Positions 1 through 7,242 of a DNA stretch of 30,997 nt are shown piece by piece. How positions within the stretch are numbered: position 1 is the first letter of the stretch; each line of letters starts with the position of its first letter. The stretch comes from Candidatus Limnocylindrales bacterium (GTDB lineage Bacteria > Chloroflexota > Limnocylindria > Limnocylindrales > CSP1-4), in assembly GCA_030647575.1 (NCBI GenBank), contig JAUSJS010000165.1, positions 1-30,997 on the forward strand, written 5' to 3'. Under the pieces are notes generated by a model, which saw only the letters and a list, made by a program, of their open reading frames with translations, was not told the DNA's origin and searched no databases. The position numbers and the translations under genes were made by a program.

Positions 1-260
1 TGAAGGCCGGGGCCAAGGGCGTCAAGATCGCCGTTGCCGGTCGGCTCGGGGGCTCGGAGATGGGCCGCCGCGAGTGGGACAAGGAGGGCCGCATCCCGCT
101 GGGGACCCTTCGGGCGGACATCAGCTACGGCCAGATCCACGCTCACACCACCTACGGCCGGATCGGGGTCAAGGTCTGGATCTATCGCGGCGATATCGCG
201 CCGGTGCGTTCGCTCCCGCGCGAAGCCGGCCTCCCGGCGCAGGCCGGGACGGGGGCCTGA
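1..260 (+). CDS. rpsC: 30S ribosomal protein S3, C-terminal part (5' truncated by window)
   Basis: This is the last 85 codons of S3, read in the frame whose codons begin at base 3. S3 binds the head of the small subunit near the mRNA entry channel. The visible part is the conserved C-terminal domain: a KGVKIAVAGRLGGSEM stretch, then the RxEW-like REWDKEG segment and PLGTLRADISYG, ending with GVKVWIYRG. The start lies outside the window. The stop at 258-260 is followed after three bases by rplP, which is the usual S10-operon order. The tail after WIYRGD (about 30 residues) is of ordinary length. Identification is secure from motif and neighbours. Confidence 0.95.
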   Translation, partial: KAGAKGVKIAVAGRLGGSEMGRREWDKEGRIPLGTLRADISYGQIHAHTTYGRIGVKVWIYRGDIAPVRSLPREAGLPAQAGTGA

Positions 261-263
261 CCG

Positions 264-689
264 ATGTTGATGCCGAAACGGGTCAAACACCGCAAGGTCA
301 TGCGTGGCCGGATGTCCGGCATGGCCAAGGGTGGCCACACGGTCGCCTTCGGCGAGTATGGCCTGGCCACCCAGGAACCCGCCTGGATCACGAGCCGCCA
401 GATCGAGGCGGCCCGGCGCGCCATGACCCGCTCGGTCAAGCGCGGCGGCAAGATCTGGATCCGGATCTTCCCGGACAAGCCGGCCACCAAGAAGCCGGCC
501 GAGACCCGGATGGGTTCCGGCAAGGGCGCGCCCGACCACTGGGTCGCGGTCGTCAAGCCCGGTCGGATCCTGTTCGAGATGGCCGGCGTGGACCACGAAT
601 CGGCCGTCGAGGCGATGCGCCTGGCCAGCCACAAGCTGCCGGTCAGCACCCGGGTCGTCGTTCGTGAGTCGGCGAAGGAGGCGAACTGA
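264..689 (+). CDS. rplP: 50S ribosomal protein L16
   Basis: L16 is a large-subunit protein at the A-site tRNA/peptidyl-transferase region. The 141-residue product is normal in length. It opens with MLMPKRVKHRKVMRGRMSG, and carries the family segment FGEYGLATQEPAWITSRQIEAAR in the first third and RMGSGKGAPDHWVAVVKPGR in the middle. The ATG at 264 is three bases after the rpsC stop; an in-frame ATG two codons later (270) is an equally possible start. Its stop overlaps the rpmC start by one base (TGATG), so the two are probably translationally coupled. Confidence 0.96.
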   Translation: MLMPKRVKHRKVMRGRMSGMAKGGHTVAFGEYGLATQEPAWITSRQIEAARRAMTRSVKRGGKIWIRIFPDKPATKKPAETRMGSGKGAPDHWVAVVKPGRILFEMAGVDHESAVEAMRLASHKLPVSTRVVVRESAKEAN

Positions 690-889
690 TGGACATCGAG
701 AAGGTTCGCCAGCTTTCTGATCCGGAGCTCGAGGACGCGCTCCGGGAGGCGAAGCAGGACCTGTGGGGGGCGCGCTTCGCGCTCTCGACCCGGCAGCTCA
801 AGGACTACAGCACGATCCCGCTGACGCGGCGAACGATCGCGCGGATCCTGACCGTCCAGCGCGAGCGCAAGCTCGGCAAGACGGCATAG
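689..889 (+). CDS. rpmC: 50S ribosomal protein L29
   Basis: This 66-residue protein has the normal L29 length. L29 sits near the polypeptide exit tunnel and contributes to docking of SRP and trigger factor. Diagnostic features are the N-terminal helix VRQLSDPELEDALREAKQDLWGARF, the LSTRQLKDYSTIP linker and the C-terminal RRTIARILTVQRER helix. It follows rplP with a one-base overlap. Unlike the rest of this operon it is not closely followed by the next gene: 189 bases separate it from rpsQ and they contain a palindromic repeat. Confidence 0.95.
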   Translation: MDIEKVRQLSDPELEDALREAKQDLWGARFALSTRQLKDYSTIPLTRRTIARILTVQRERKLGKTA

Positions 890-1078
890 CCCGGAGCCGC
901 CGATGAACGCTTGCATCTCACCACTCCGCCGGCCCATCCGTTCGTTGGTGTCTCCGCGCGCTCGCTCACGCACCTATGGGTGCGCTTGCTCGCGTGCTCG
1001 CCACCGCCTCGGGCTGAGCTCGGCGGAGCAGCAATCTGCGGCGCGCCACCGGCGGCTCAGGGCTACGGAGATCACGCG
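890..1078. other. 189-bp intergenic gap inside the ribosomal operon with nested inverted repeats
   Basis: No conserved coding is seen here, although the rpsQ frame stays open upstream to an ATG at 911. The gap has nested inverted repeats: GAGCCGCC at 894-901 with GGCGGCTC at 1051-1058, CTCCGCCG at 924-931 with CGGCGGAG at 1021-1028, and a central palindrome (about 961-995). It looks like an insertion in an otherwise tightly packed operon. A ribosome-binding GGAG at 1067-1070 serves rpsQ. Confidence 0.6.
954..1002 (-). repeat. Interspersed palindromic repeat, copy A (minus orientation)
   Basis: Read on the minus strand, this segment has GCGAGCAAGCGCAC, a short loop, then GTGCGTGAGCGAGCGCGCGG. 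The same pattern recurs on the plus strand near 7150-7197 and 25136-25184. The arms CGCACC/GGTGCG flank a four-base loop, so the RNA would fold. All three copies are intergenic, which resembles REP/MITE-type elements. The family is not one I can name. Confidence 0.65.
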
Positions 1079-1483
1079 ATGACAGGAGCAGACATCCAGG
1101 TGCAAGGCAAGCGGAAGACCAAGGTCGGTCGCGTCGTCAGCGACAAGATGGACAAGACGATCGTGGTGTCCGTCGAGCGGCTGGCACGCCACCGGCTGTA
1201 CAAGCGGGTCATCCGCTTGACCACGAAGTTCAAGGCGCACGACGAGACCAACGACGCCAAGATCGGCGACACCGTCGTGATCGAGGAGTCGCGCCCGCTC
1301 TCGGCGACCAAGCGCTGGCGCCTGGTGTCGATCGTCCAGCGTGGCGGCGATCATGCCCTGCCGGGCGAGATCGTGGTCGAGGAGGCCGAGACGACCGAGG
1401 CGATCCACGCGGCGGCCCACCCGGGACGCGCGCGGAGCGAGGATGACGATGCCGCAGCGTCGGACGGCGAGGCCGAATCGTGA
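1079..1483 (+). CDS. rpsQ: 30S ribosomal protein S17 with acidic C-terminal extension
   Basis: S17 binds 16S rRNA in the body of the small subunit. The ATG at 1079 was chosen because GGAG lies eight bases upstream and the protein then begins just before the family core: KTKVGRVVSDKMDKTIVVSV (about residues 13-32), HRLYKRVIRLTTKFKAHDE, then GDTVVIEESRPLSATKRWRL (to about residue 82). An upstream in-frame ATG at 911 would add 56 residues encoded by the repeat-bearing gap and is rejected. At 134 residues it is about 45-50 longer than usual; the extra C-terminus (about 91-134) is rich in Glu, Asp and Ala and is probably disordered. It overlaps rplN by four bases (GTGA). Confidence 0.93.
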   Translation: MTGADIQVQGKRKTKVGRVVSDKMDKTIVVSVERLARHRLYKRVIRLTTKFKAHDETNDAKIGDTVVIEESRPLSATKRWRLVSIVQRGGDHALPGEIVVEEAETTEAIHAAAHPGRARSEDDDAAASDGEAES

Positions 1484-1848
1484 TCCAGTCGCAGACCCGC
1501 CTCAAGGTCGCCGACAACACCGGGGCACGGACAATCCAGTGCATCCGGGTGATGGGCCGCTCGCTCAAGACCGATGCCGGTGTCGGTGACGTGATCATCG
1601 CCAGCGTCAAGCAGGCGATTCCCAACGCAGCGGTCAAGAAGGGCGACGTCGTCCGCGCCGTCATCGTGCGCACGGCCAAGGAGTACGGCCGGCCCGACGG
1701 CAGCTACATCCGCTTCGACGAGAACGCCGCCGTGCTGATCAACAACCAGGGCAACCCGCGCGGTACCCGGATCTTCGGACCGGTCGCCCGCGAGCTGCGT
1801 GACCGCAACTACATGAAGATCGTATCCCTCGCGCCGGAGGTGCTGTGA
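1480..1848 (+). CDS. rplN: 50S ribosomal protein L14
   Basis: This 122-residue protein is L14, of exactly normal length. L14 lies at the subunit interface and contacts 16S rRNA helix 14. The start is a GTG at 1480 that overlaps the rpsQ stop. Family signatures are IQSQTRLKVADNTGARTIQCI at the N-terminus, GDVIIASVKQAIPNAAVKKGDVVRAVIVRT in the middle, and IRFDENAAVLINNQGNPRGTRIFGPVARELR near the end. The stop overlaps the preferred rplX ATG by one base. Confidence 0.96.
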   Translation: MIQSQTRLKVADNTGARTIQCIRVMGRSLKTDAGVGDVIIASVKQAIPNAAVKKGDVVRAVIVRTAKEYGRPDGSYIRFDENAAVLINNQGNPRGTRIFGPVARELRDRNYMKIVSLAPEVL

Positions 1849-2288
1849 TGGCCATCCGAGCCGCCGCAACGCGCCGCCCCAAGGTTCCTGAGATCCGCAA
1901 GGGCGACACCGTCGTTGTGCTCGCCGGCAAGGACGCCGGCAAGCGTGGCGTGGTCGACCAGGTGATCCGCCGCGAGGCCTCGCCGAGTGCCTCGCGCAGC
2001 GTCTTCCGGCGGAGCTCGCCGGCCGGCGGGATCAAAGTCGTCATCGAAGGCATCAACATCGCCAAGCGGCACACCAAGCCGCGCCAGTCAGCGGGTGCCA
2101 ACGATCGGACGCCGAAGATCCACCAGGGCGGCATCCTGGAGATCGCCCAGCCGCTGCCGATCTCGCGGGTCATGCTCGTCTGCACCAACTGCGGCAAGCC
2201 GACCCGGATCGCCCACGCGACCCTGGAGACCGGTCGGCGCGTGCGCGTCTGCCGGCACTGCGCCCAGCAGCTGGAGGTGAAGGCATGA
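1848..2288 (+). CDS. rplX: 50S ribosomal protein L24, with zinc-ribbon tail and internal insertion
   Basis: L24 is an assembly-initiating protein of the large subunit. The ATG at 1848 is preferred over the GTG at 1845 because GGAGG lies seven bases upstream. The KOW core reads IRKGDTVVVLAGKDAGKRGVV (about residues 16-36), and VIEGINIAKRHTKP follows. Between these halves lies an insertion of about 15 residues rich in Ser, Arg and Ala (about 43-58) that ordinary L24 lacks. The C-terminus has a CxxC...CxxC ribbon (CTNC and CRHC), as in many L24s. At 146 residues it is longer than the usual 100-115. It overlaps rplE by four bases. Confidence 0.94.
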   Translation: MAIRAAATRRPKVPEIRKGDTVVVLAGKDAGKRGVVDQVIRREASPSASRSVFRRSSPAGGIKVVIEGINIAKRHTKPRQSAGANDRTPKIHQGGILEIAQPLPISRVMLVCTNCGKPTRIAHATLETGRRVRVCRHCAQQLEVKA

Positions 2289-2827
2289 CCAGCCGACTCC
2301 AGGGGCGCTACACCATCGAGGTCGCCCCGGCCCTGCGCAAGCAGTTCGAGTACAAGAACCCGATGCAGGTCCCGCGACTCTCCAAGATCGTCGTCAACAT
2401 CGGGCTCGGCGAGGCGCTGACCAACGCCAAAGCGCTGGATGCCGCCATCGGCGACCTGTCGATCATCACCGGCCAGAAGCCCATCGTGACCAAGGCCAAG
2501 CGATCGATCGCCCAGTTCCACGTCCGGGCCGGCAACTCCGTCGGGGCCAAGGTCACGCTCCGCGGCGAGCGGATGTGGGACTTCATGGATCGTCTGACCA
2601 CGCTCGCCCTGCCGCGCATCCGCGACTTCCGGGGGATCCCCAGCAAGTCGTTCGATGGGCGGGGCAACTTTTCACTGGGGCTGCGGGAACAGCTCGCTTT
2701 CCCCGAGATCGACTACGACAAGGTGGACCGTCTCCGCGGGCTGGAGATCAGCATCGTGACGACGGCGAAGACCGACGAGGAATCGAAGAAGCTTCTCGAG
2801 CTCCTCGGCATGCCCTTCGCCTCGTAG
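2285..2827 (+). CDS. rplE: 50S ribosomal protein L5
   Basis: L5 binds 5S rRNA and contacts P-site tRNA in the central protuberance. The length of 180 residues is normal. Family segments are NPMQVPRLSKIVVNIGLGEA (about 26-45), the TGQKPIVTKAKRSIAQFHVR block, GAKVTLRGERMWDFMDRL, and the C-terminal EIDYDKVDRLRGLEISIVTTAKTDEE. The ATG overlaps the rplX stop (ATGA). An 18-base gap leads to rpsN. Confidence 0.96.
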   Translation: MTSRLQGRYTIEVAPALRKQFEYKNPMQVPRLSKIVVNIGLGEALTNAKALDAAIGDLSIITGQKPIVTKAKRSIAQFHVRAGNSVGAKVTLRGERMWDFMDRLTTLALPRIRDFRGIPSKSFDGRGNFSLGLREQLAFPEIDYDKVDRLRGLEISIVTTAKTDEESKKLLELLGMPFAS

Positions 2828-2845
2828 GCGCGGGGAGGGAGACAC

Positions 2846-3031
2846 ATGGCCAAGAAATCGATGATCGCCAAGGCGAAGCGGACACCCAAGCACAAGGTGC
2901 GCGGCTACCACCGCTGCACCGTGTGCGGACGACCGCGAGCCTTCATCCGGCGGTTCGCGCTCTGCCGCATCTGCTTCCGGGAGCGTGCGCTCCTGGGCGA
3001 GTTGCCGGGCGTGACCAAGTCGAGCTGGTAG
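2846..3031 (+). CDS. rpsN: 30S ribosomal protein S14, zinc-binding short form
   Basis: This 61-residue protein is the short zinc-binding (type Z, C+) form of S14 from the head of the 30S subunit. The cysteines are at 24, 27, 40 and 43 (CTVC and CRIC), a complete zinc site. The ending GELPGVTKSSW is typical. GGGGAGGGAGA just upstream is a strong ribosome-binding region. The C+ form is common in Gram-positive, Chloroflexota and Thermus-type bacteria. Confidence 0.96.
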   Translation: MAKKSMIAKAKRTPKHKVRGYHRCTVCGRPRAFIRRFALCRICFRERALLGELPGVTKSSW

Positions 3032-3038
3032 AGGACCG

Positions 3039-3437
3039 ATGAACATCTCCGACCCGATCGCGGACATGCTCACGCGTGTCCGGAACGCGTCACGGGCGCG
3101 CCACACCGAGGTGGTCGTCCCGGCGTCACGGACCAAGCGCGAGATCGCCCGCATCCTCAAGGACGAGGGCTTCATTGCCGACGTCCGCGAGGAGCAGGAC
3201 GGCCCGACCGCGGTGCTGCGCCTCACTCTCAAATATGTCGACGGCAAGGTCTCCGTCGTCTCCGGGCTCAAGCGGATCAGCAAGCCGGGCCTGCGCGTCT
3301 ACGCGCGCAAGACGGACATCCCGCGGGTGCTCGGCGGCCTTGGCATCGTCATCGTCAGCACCAGCCAGGGGATCATGACCGGCCAGCAGGCGCGCCAGGC
3401 GCAGCTGGGCGGCGAAGTCCTCGCGTTCGTCTGGTAG
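3039..3437 (+). CDS. rpsH: 30S ribosomal protein S8
   Basis: S8 organises the central domain of 16S rRNA and in many bacteria represses its own operon. The protein is 132 residues, a normal length. It opens with ISDPIADMLTRVRNASRARH, contains LKRISKPGLRVYARKTDIPRVLGGLGIVIVSTSQGIMT, and ends with the conserved GGEVLAFVW. GAGGA lies shortly upstream of the ATG. Confidence 0.96.
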   Translation: MNISDPIADMLTRVRNASRARHTEVVVPASRTKREIARILKDEGFIADVREEQDGPTAVLRLTLKYVDGKVSVVSGLKRISKPGLRVYARKTDIPRVLGGLGIVIVSTSQGIMTGQQARQAQLGGEVLAFVW

Positions 3438-3447
3438 GCGGGACGAC

Positions 3448-3999
3448 ATGTCGAGAATCGGACGACTCCCGATCACCGTCCCGTCCGGCGTCGACGTGAC
3501 GATCGACGGGCGGACCGTGACGGTCAGGGGGCCCAAGGGCAGCCTGAGCCGCTCGCTCCACCCGGATATGACCGTCAGCCGCGAGGAAGCCACCCTGGTC
3601 GTCAGCCGGCCGACGGAACAGAAGACCCACAAACAGCTCCACGGGCTGACCCGAACCCTGGTCAACAACATGGTCGTCGGCGTGACCGACGGCTATCGGA
3701 AGGGCCTCGAGATCACCGGCGTCGGCTACCGGGCGGTCCTCAACGGCCGCAAGCTCCAGCTCAACCTGGGCTACAGCCATCAGATCGAGATCGATCCGCC
3801 CGAGGGCATCAGCTTCGAGGTCGAGAACCCGACCCGCCTCGCGGTCGTTGGCATCGACAAGGAGCTGGTCGGGCAGATCGCCGCGAAGGTCCGGTCGACC
3901 CGCAAGCCGGAGCCCTACAAGGGCAAGGGCGTCCGCTACGCCGGCGAGTACATCCGCCGCAAGGCCGGCAAGGCTGGCAAGATCGGTGCCAAGAAGTAA
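3448..3999 (+). CDS. rplF: 50S ribosomal protein L6
   Basis: L6 lies near the sarcin-ricin loop and the factor-binding site. The 183-residue length is normal. It starts SRIGRLPITVPSGVDVTIDG, carries QLHGLTRTLVNNMVVGVTDGYRKGLEITGVGYRA in the middle, and ends with the strongly conserved RKPEPYKGKGVRYAGEYIRRKAGKAGK. Both tandem L6 repeats are present. It is followed by 27 bases before rplR. Confidence 0.96.
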   Translation: MSRIGRLPITVPSGVDVTIDGRTVTVRGPKGSLSRSLHPDMTVSREEATLVVSRPTEQKTHKQLHGLTRTLVNNMVVGVTDGYRKGLEITGVGYRAVLNGRKLQLNLGYSHQIEIDPPEGISFEVENPTRLAVVGIDKELVGQIAAKVRSTRKPEPYKGKGVRYAGEYIRRKAGKAGKIGAKK

Positions 4000-4026
4000 C
4001 CACGTGACGGACAAGGAACGAAACCG

Positions 4027-4389
4027 ATGACACAGGTCGCCACTCGCGGCGCCGCGCGACGCAAGCGCCACGACCGGATCCGCCTTCACCTGGCGGGAAC
4101 GGAGGTGCGCCCGCGTCTGGCGGTGTTCCGCAGCCTCAACCACATCTACGCGCAGGTCATCGACGACGCGTCCGGCCGGACGCTCGCTGCCGCCTCGACG
4201 GCCGACAAGGAGCTGAAGGGCTCCAAGGCGACCAAGTCGGCGGAGGCGGCCGTCGTTGGACGCCTCGTCGCCGAGCGGGCCAAGGCCGCCGGGGTCGAAC
4301 GCGTGGTATTCGATCGAGCCGGGTTCCGGTACCACGGGCGGATCAAGTCGCTCGCCGATGCCGCCCGCGAAGCCGGCCTCGACTTCTGA
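4027..4389 (+). CDS. rplR: 50S ribosomal protein L18
   Basis: L18 binds 5S rRNA with L5. The protein has 120 residues. The basic N-terminus RKRHDRIRLHLAGTEVRPRLAVFRSLNHIYAQVIDD and the C-terminal VVFDRAGFRYHGRIKSLADAAREAGLDF are diagnostic. The ATG at 4027 is preceded by AAGGAACG. It is followed by a 15-base gap carrying GGAAGGAG for rpsE. Confidence 0.96.
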   Translation: MTQVATRGAARRKRHDRIRLHLAGTEVRPRLAVFRSLNHIYAQVIDDASGRTLAAASTADKELKGSKATKSAEAAVVGRLVAERAKAAGVERVVFDRAGFRYHGRIKSLADAAREAGLDF

Positions 4390-4404
4390 TCGGAAGGAGC
4401 CAAC

Positions 4405-4944
4405 GTGGCACGGATCGACCCATCCAAGCTCGCGCTCGAGGAGCGCGTCGTCCAGATCAATCGAGTCGCCAAGGTCGTCAAGGGCGGTCGGCGATTCAGC
4501 TTCAGCGCGATCGTCGTCGTCGGTGACGGCGCGGGCCATGTCGGGGTCGGCCTCGGCAAGGCCGGCGAGGTCCCCGAGTCGATCCGCAAGGGGGTCGAGG
4601 ACGCGAAGAAGAACCTGATCCTGATCCCGATGGTCGGGACCACGATCCCGCACGAGGTCCGGACCGAGTTCAGCGCCAGCAGGGTGCTGCTCAAGCCGGC
4701 CTCGCAGGGGACCGGAGTCATCGCCGGTGGTGCCGTCCGGGCGGTGCTCGAGGCAGCCGGCGTCCGCGACATCCTGTCCAAGACCCATGGCTCGACCAAC
4801 CCGGTCAACGTCACGCGGGCGACCATCGAGGCGCTCCGCAGCCTGCATTCGGCCGAAGAGCTGGGTGCCCGGCGCGGGGTCAAGCTGGTCAGCCGGATCC
4901 CCGGCCAGCCGGCACCCGTCGCGGAGGGGACAAGTGGCCGGTAA
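4405..4944 (+). CDS. rpsE: 30S ribosomal protein S5
   Basis: S5 acts in decoding fidelity and mRNA unwinding at the entry tunnel. The GTG at 4405 was chosen because GGAAGGAG stands a few bases upstream and the protein then has the usual length (179). The double-stranded-RNA-binding half reads LEERVVQINRVAKVVKGGRRFSFSAIVVVGD, and the second half has GTGVIAGGAVRAVLEAAGVRDILSKTHGSTNPVNVTRATIEAL. Its 3' end overlaps rpmD by 11 bases. Confidence 0.96.
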   Translation: MARIDPSKLALEERVVQINRVAKVVKGGRRFSFSAIVVVGDGAGHVGVGLGKAGEVPESIRKGVEDAKKNLILIPMVGTTIPHEVRTEFSASRVLLKPASQGTGVIAGGAVRAVLEAAGVRDILSKTHGSTNPVNVTRATIEALRSLHSAEELGARRGVKLVSRIPGQPAPVAEGTSGR

Positions 4945-5143
4945 GCTCAAGGTGACCCAGATCAAGAGCACGATCAGTCACATCGCGCGCAACCGGGCGA
5001 CGGTCCGGGCGCTCGGTTTGCACGGGATCGGCAGTACCAGCGTGGTGACCGACAATCCGGCGACGCGCGGCATGGTCCGCCAGGTCCATTTCCTCGTCTC
5101 CGTCGAGGAGATCGCCGAAACCGACTCCGGGGAGAAGTCATGA
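4934..5143 (+). CDS. rpmD: 50S ribosomal protein L30
   Basis: This gene encodes 69 residues of L30. The GTG at 4934 lies inside the end of rpsE, preceded by GGAGGGG at 4923-4929. The sequence KLKVTQIKSTISHIARNRATVRALGLHGIGSTSVVTDNPATRGMVRQVHFLV is a full L30 fold. The last ten residues or so extend past the usual 58-60 residue end. It overlaps rplO by four bases (ATGA). The order rpsE-rpmD-rplO supports the call. Confidence 0.93.
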   Translation: MAGKLKVTQIKSTISHIARNRATVRALGLHGIGSTSVVTDNPATRGMVRQVHFLVSVEEIAETDSGEKS

Positions 5144-5829
5144 AACTCCACGACCTCCGCCCGGCCGACGGCTCCCGTCAGCAGCGGACCCGGGTCGGCC
5201 GTGGCATCGCGGCCGGCAAGGGGAAGACCGCCGGCCGAGGCACGAAGGGCCAGAAGGCACGCGCCGGCGGCTCGATCCCGGCCTGGTTCGAGGGCGGCCA
5301 GACGCCGCTGCATATGCGCATCCCCAAGCTGCGCGGTTTCAAGAACCGGTTCAAGGTCGAGTACGAGGTCGTCAACATCGGTGCCATCGGTGCGCTTGCG
5401 GAGCGTGGCGCGTTCGAGGTCGAAACACCCGCGAAGAAGGGCGCCAAGGCTGGCCCGATCACCGTCAACCAGGACATCCTGCGCGCGGTCGGTCTGGTGC
5501 GGACACTCAACAAGCCGCTGAAGATCCTGGGCGCCGGGGACCTGTCCGCGCCGCTCTTCGTGGTGGCGGATGCCTTCACAGCATCCGCTCGAAGCAAGAT
5601 CGAGGCCGCCGGCGGAAGCGTCAACGTGCTCGAGGTCCCGGCCACGCCGTTCGCTGCCCTGGGTGTGACCCCCGACGTCGAGGCCGGCGCGGCCCCGACT
5701 GGCGGCAAGCGTGCAGCCGCGCGGGCCGCCGCCGGCGAGCGCCCCAAGGCCGCTGTCGCAGCCGCTGAGCCAGCCGAGCCCGCCAAAGCCGCCGCCGAGG
5801 CTGAGACGCCCTCCGGCGACGACGCCTGA
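5140..5829 (+). CDS. rplO: 50S ribosomal protein L15 with Ala-rich C-terminal extension
   Basis: L15 is a late assembly protein of the large subunit. The N-terminus MKLHDLRPADGSRQQRTRVGRG and the glycine-rich rRNA-binding arm GKGKTAGRGTKGQKARAGG (about 26-44) are diagnostic, followed by FEGGQTPLHMRIPKLRGFKNRF. The globular core ends about residue 165 (KIEAAGGSVNVLEVP). Residues 166-229 are an Ala/Pro/Glu/Lys-rich tail absent from most L15 proteins, which are about 145-150 residues. The stop is two bases before the secY GTG. Confidence 0.94.
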   Translation: MKLHDLRPADGSRQQRTRVGRGIAAGKGKTAGRGTKGQKARAGGSIPAWFEGGQTPLHMRIPKLRGFKNRFKVEYEVVNIGAIGALAERGAFEVETPAKKGAKAGPITVNQDILRAVGLVRTLNKPLKILGAGDLSAPLFVVADAFTASARSKIEAAGGSVNVLEVPATPFAALGVTPDVEAGAAPTGGKRAAARAAAGERPKAAVAAAEPAEPAKAAAEAETPSGDDA

Positions 5830-5831
5830 CC

Positions 5832-7112
5832 GTGTTCGACTCACTGCTCAATGCACTCCGTGCGCCGGATATCCGGCGCCGGGTGCTCTATGTCCTGGCG
5901 CTGCTGATCGTCTTCCGCCTGCTGGCAGCCGTCCCGGTGCCCGGCATCGACAAGGCTCAGCTGAAGGATTTCGTCGAGGGCAACGCCCTGGTCGGCCTGC
6001 TCGACCTGTTCTCGGGCGGCGGCCTGTCGAACTTCTCGGTCGTGGCCGTGGGCATGAACCCGTACATCAACGCCTCGATCATCATGCAGTTGATGACCGG
6101 CGTCGTGCCCTCGCTCCAGGCGCTCAGCCGCGAGGGTGAGTACGGCCGCAACAAGATCAACCAGTACACCCGCTACTTGACCGTGCCGATGGCGATGCTC
6201 CAGTCGTACGGCTTCCTGGCCCTGCTCAACTCCCAGCAGGTCCTGACCGGGACCTTCGACCTGGCGAGCTTCACCACCCTGACCCAGATCGCCACGCTGA
6301 CCGCCGGGGCGATCGCCCTGATGTGGATCGGCGAGCTGATCACCGAGCGCGGGATCGGCAACGGCATCAGCTTCATCATCTTCGCCGGCATCGTCAGCCG
6401 GGCACCGAGCGCCATCGGTGCGTTCATGCTCACCCCGAACATCACGGTGCTGATCGCCTTCGGCGTCGTCGCCATCGCCGCGGTCGCCGTGATCATCTAC
6501 ATCCAGGAAGGCCAGCGCCGGATCCCGATCCAGTACGCCAGCCGGGTCCGTGGCCGGCGGATGTACTCCGGCGGTCAGACCTTCCTGCCACTGCGGGTCA
6601 ACCAGGCCGGCGTTATCCCGATCATCTTCGCGATCAGCATCCTGCTCTTCCCGCAGCAGCTGGCGTCGTACTTCACGACGTCGGAGATCACGATCGTGGC
6701 CGACATCGCGCGGGGTATCGTCACGTTCTTCAGCCCAAGCTCGCTCATCTACATCGGGCTCTACTTCCTGCTGACCGTCGGGTTCACCTACTTCTACACC
6801 GCGTTCACGTTCAAGCCGGATGAGACCGCCGAGCAGCTGCGCAAGAACGGCGGCTTCATCCCGGGCATCCGCCCCGGCCGTCCCACCCAGGACTACCTCG
6901 CCCGGGTCGTCAGCCGGATCACCTTCGCCGGTGCCATCTTCCTGGCGACCGTGGCCGTTGCGCCCTCGGTCGACGCCCTGGGCGTACCGGACCTCGGCGC
7001 CCTCAGTCTCGGCGGCACGAGCCTGCTGATCGTGGTCTCGGTCGTCGTCGAAACGATGAAACAAATCGAGGCGCAGCTCATGATGAGGAACTACGAAGGA
7101 TTCATCCGTTGA
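5832..7112 (+). CDS. secY: Protein translocase subunit SecY
   Basis: SecY is the channel of the SecYEG translocon in the cytoplasmic membrane. The 426-residue protein has the expected ten hydrophobic segments. Diagnostic stretches are the N-terminal RRRVLYVLALLIVFRLLAAVPVPGID, the plug region GGGLSNFSVVAVGMNPYINASIIMQLM, YIQEGQRRIPIQYASR in the cytosolic loop, LPLRVNQAGVIPIIFAISIL, and the C-terminal MRNYEGFIR. The GTG at 5832 follows the rplO stop by two bases. Its place after rplO is the standard spc-operon order. About 130 bases holding a palindromic repeat separate it from adk. Confidence 0.97.
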   Translation: MFDSLLNALRAPDIRRRVLYVLALLIVFRLLAAVPVPGIDKAQLKDFVEGNALVGLLDLFSGGGLSNFSVVAVGMNPYINASIIMQLMTGVVPSLQALSREGEYGRNKINQYTRYLTVPMAMLQSYGFLALLNSQQVLTGTFDLASFTTLTQIATLTAGAIALMWIGELITERGIGNGISFIIFAGIVSRAPSAIGAFMLTPNITVLIAFGVVAIAAVAVIIYIQEGQRRIPIQYASRVRGRRMYSGGQTFLPLRVNQAGVIPIIFAISILLFPQQLASYFTTSEITIVADIARGIVTFFSPSSLIYIGLYFLLTVGFTYFYTAFTFKPDETAEQLRKNGGFIPGIRPGRPTQDYLARVVSRITFAGAIFLATVAVAPSVDALGVPDLGALSLGGTSLLIVVSVVVETMKQIEAQLMMRNYEGFIR

Positions 7113-7149
7113 TCTCGTCGGCCATGGCGAGCCCAGGCCAAGGCGTCGC

Positions 7150-7197
7150 CGAGCACGAGAGCGAGCGCACCGCAAGGCGCGTGAGCGACCGCGCGAA
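7150..7197 (+). repeat. Interspersed palindromic repeat, copy B
   Basis: Between secY and adk, this plus-strand segment reads GAGCGAGCGCAC, a short CGCAAG loop region, then GCGCGTGAGCGACCGCGCG. It matches copies A (minus strand, 954-1002) and C (25136-25184) in order and spacing, with a few substitutions. The arms GCGC/GCGC around the loop can pair. It is the most diverged of the three. Confidence 0.55.
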
Positions 7198-7242
7198 GGC
7201 GACAACGCGGGCATGGGCCGCCAGGGACGGCGTCACGGGACG

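Noticed and set aside
911..1078. 56-residue N-terminal extension of S17 from an upstream ATG
   Set aside because: The extra codons cover the palindromic repeat, look nothing like S17, and a good GGAG site precedes the ATG at 1079.
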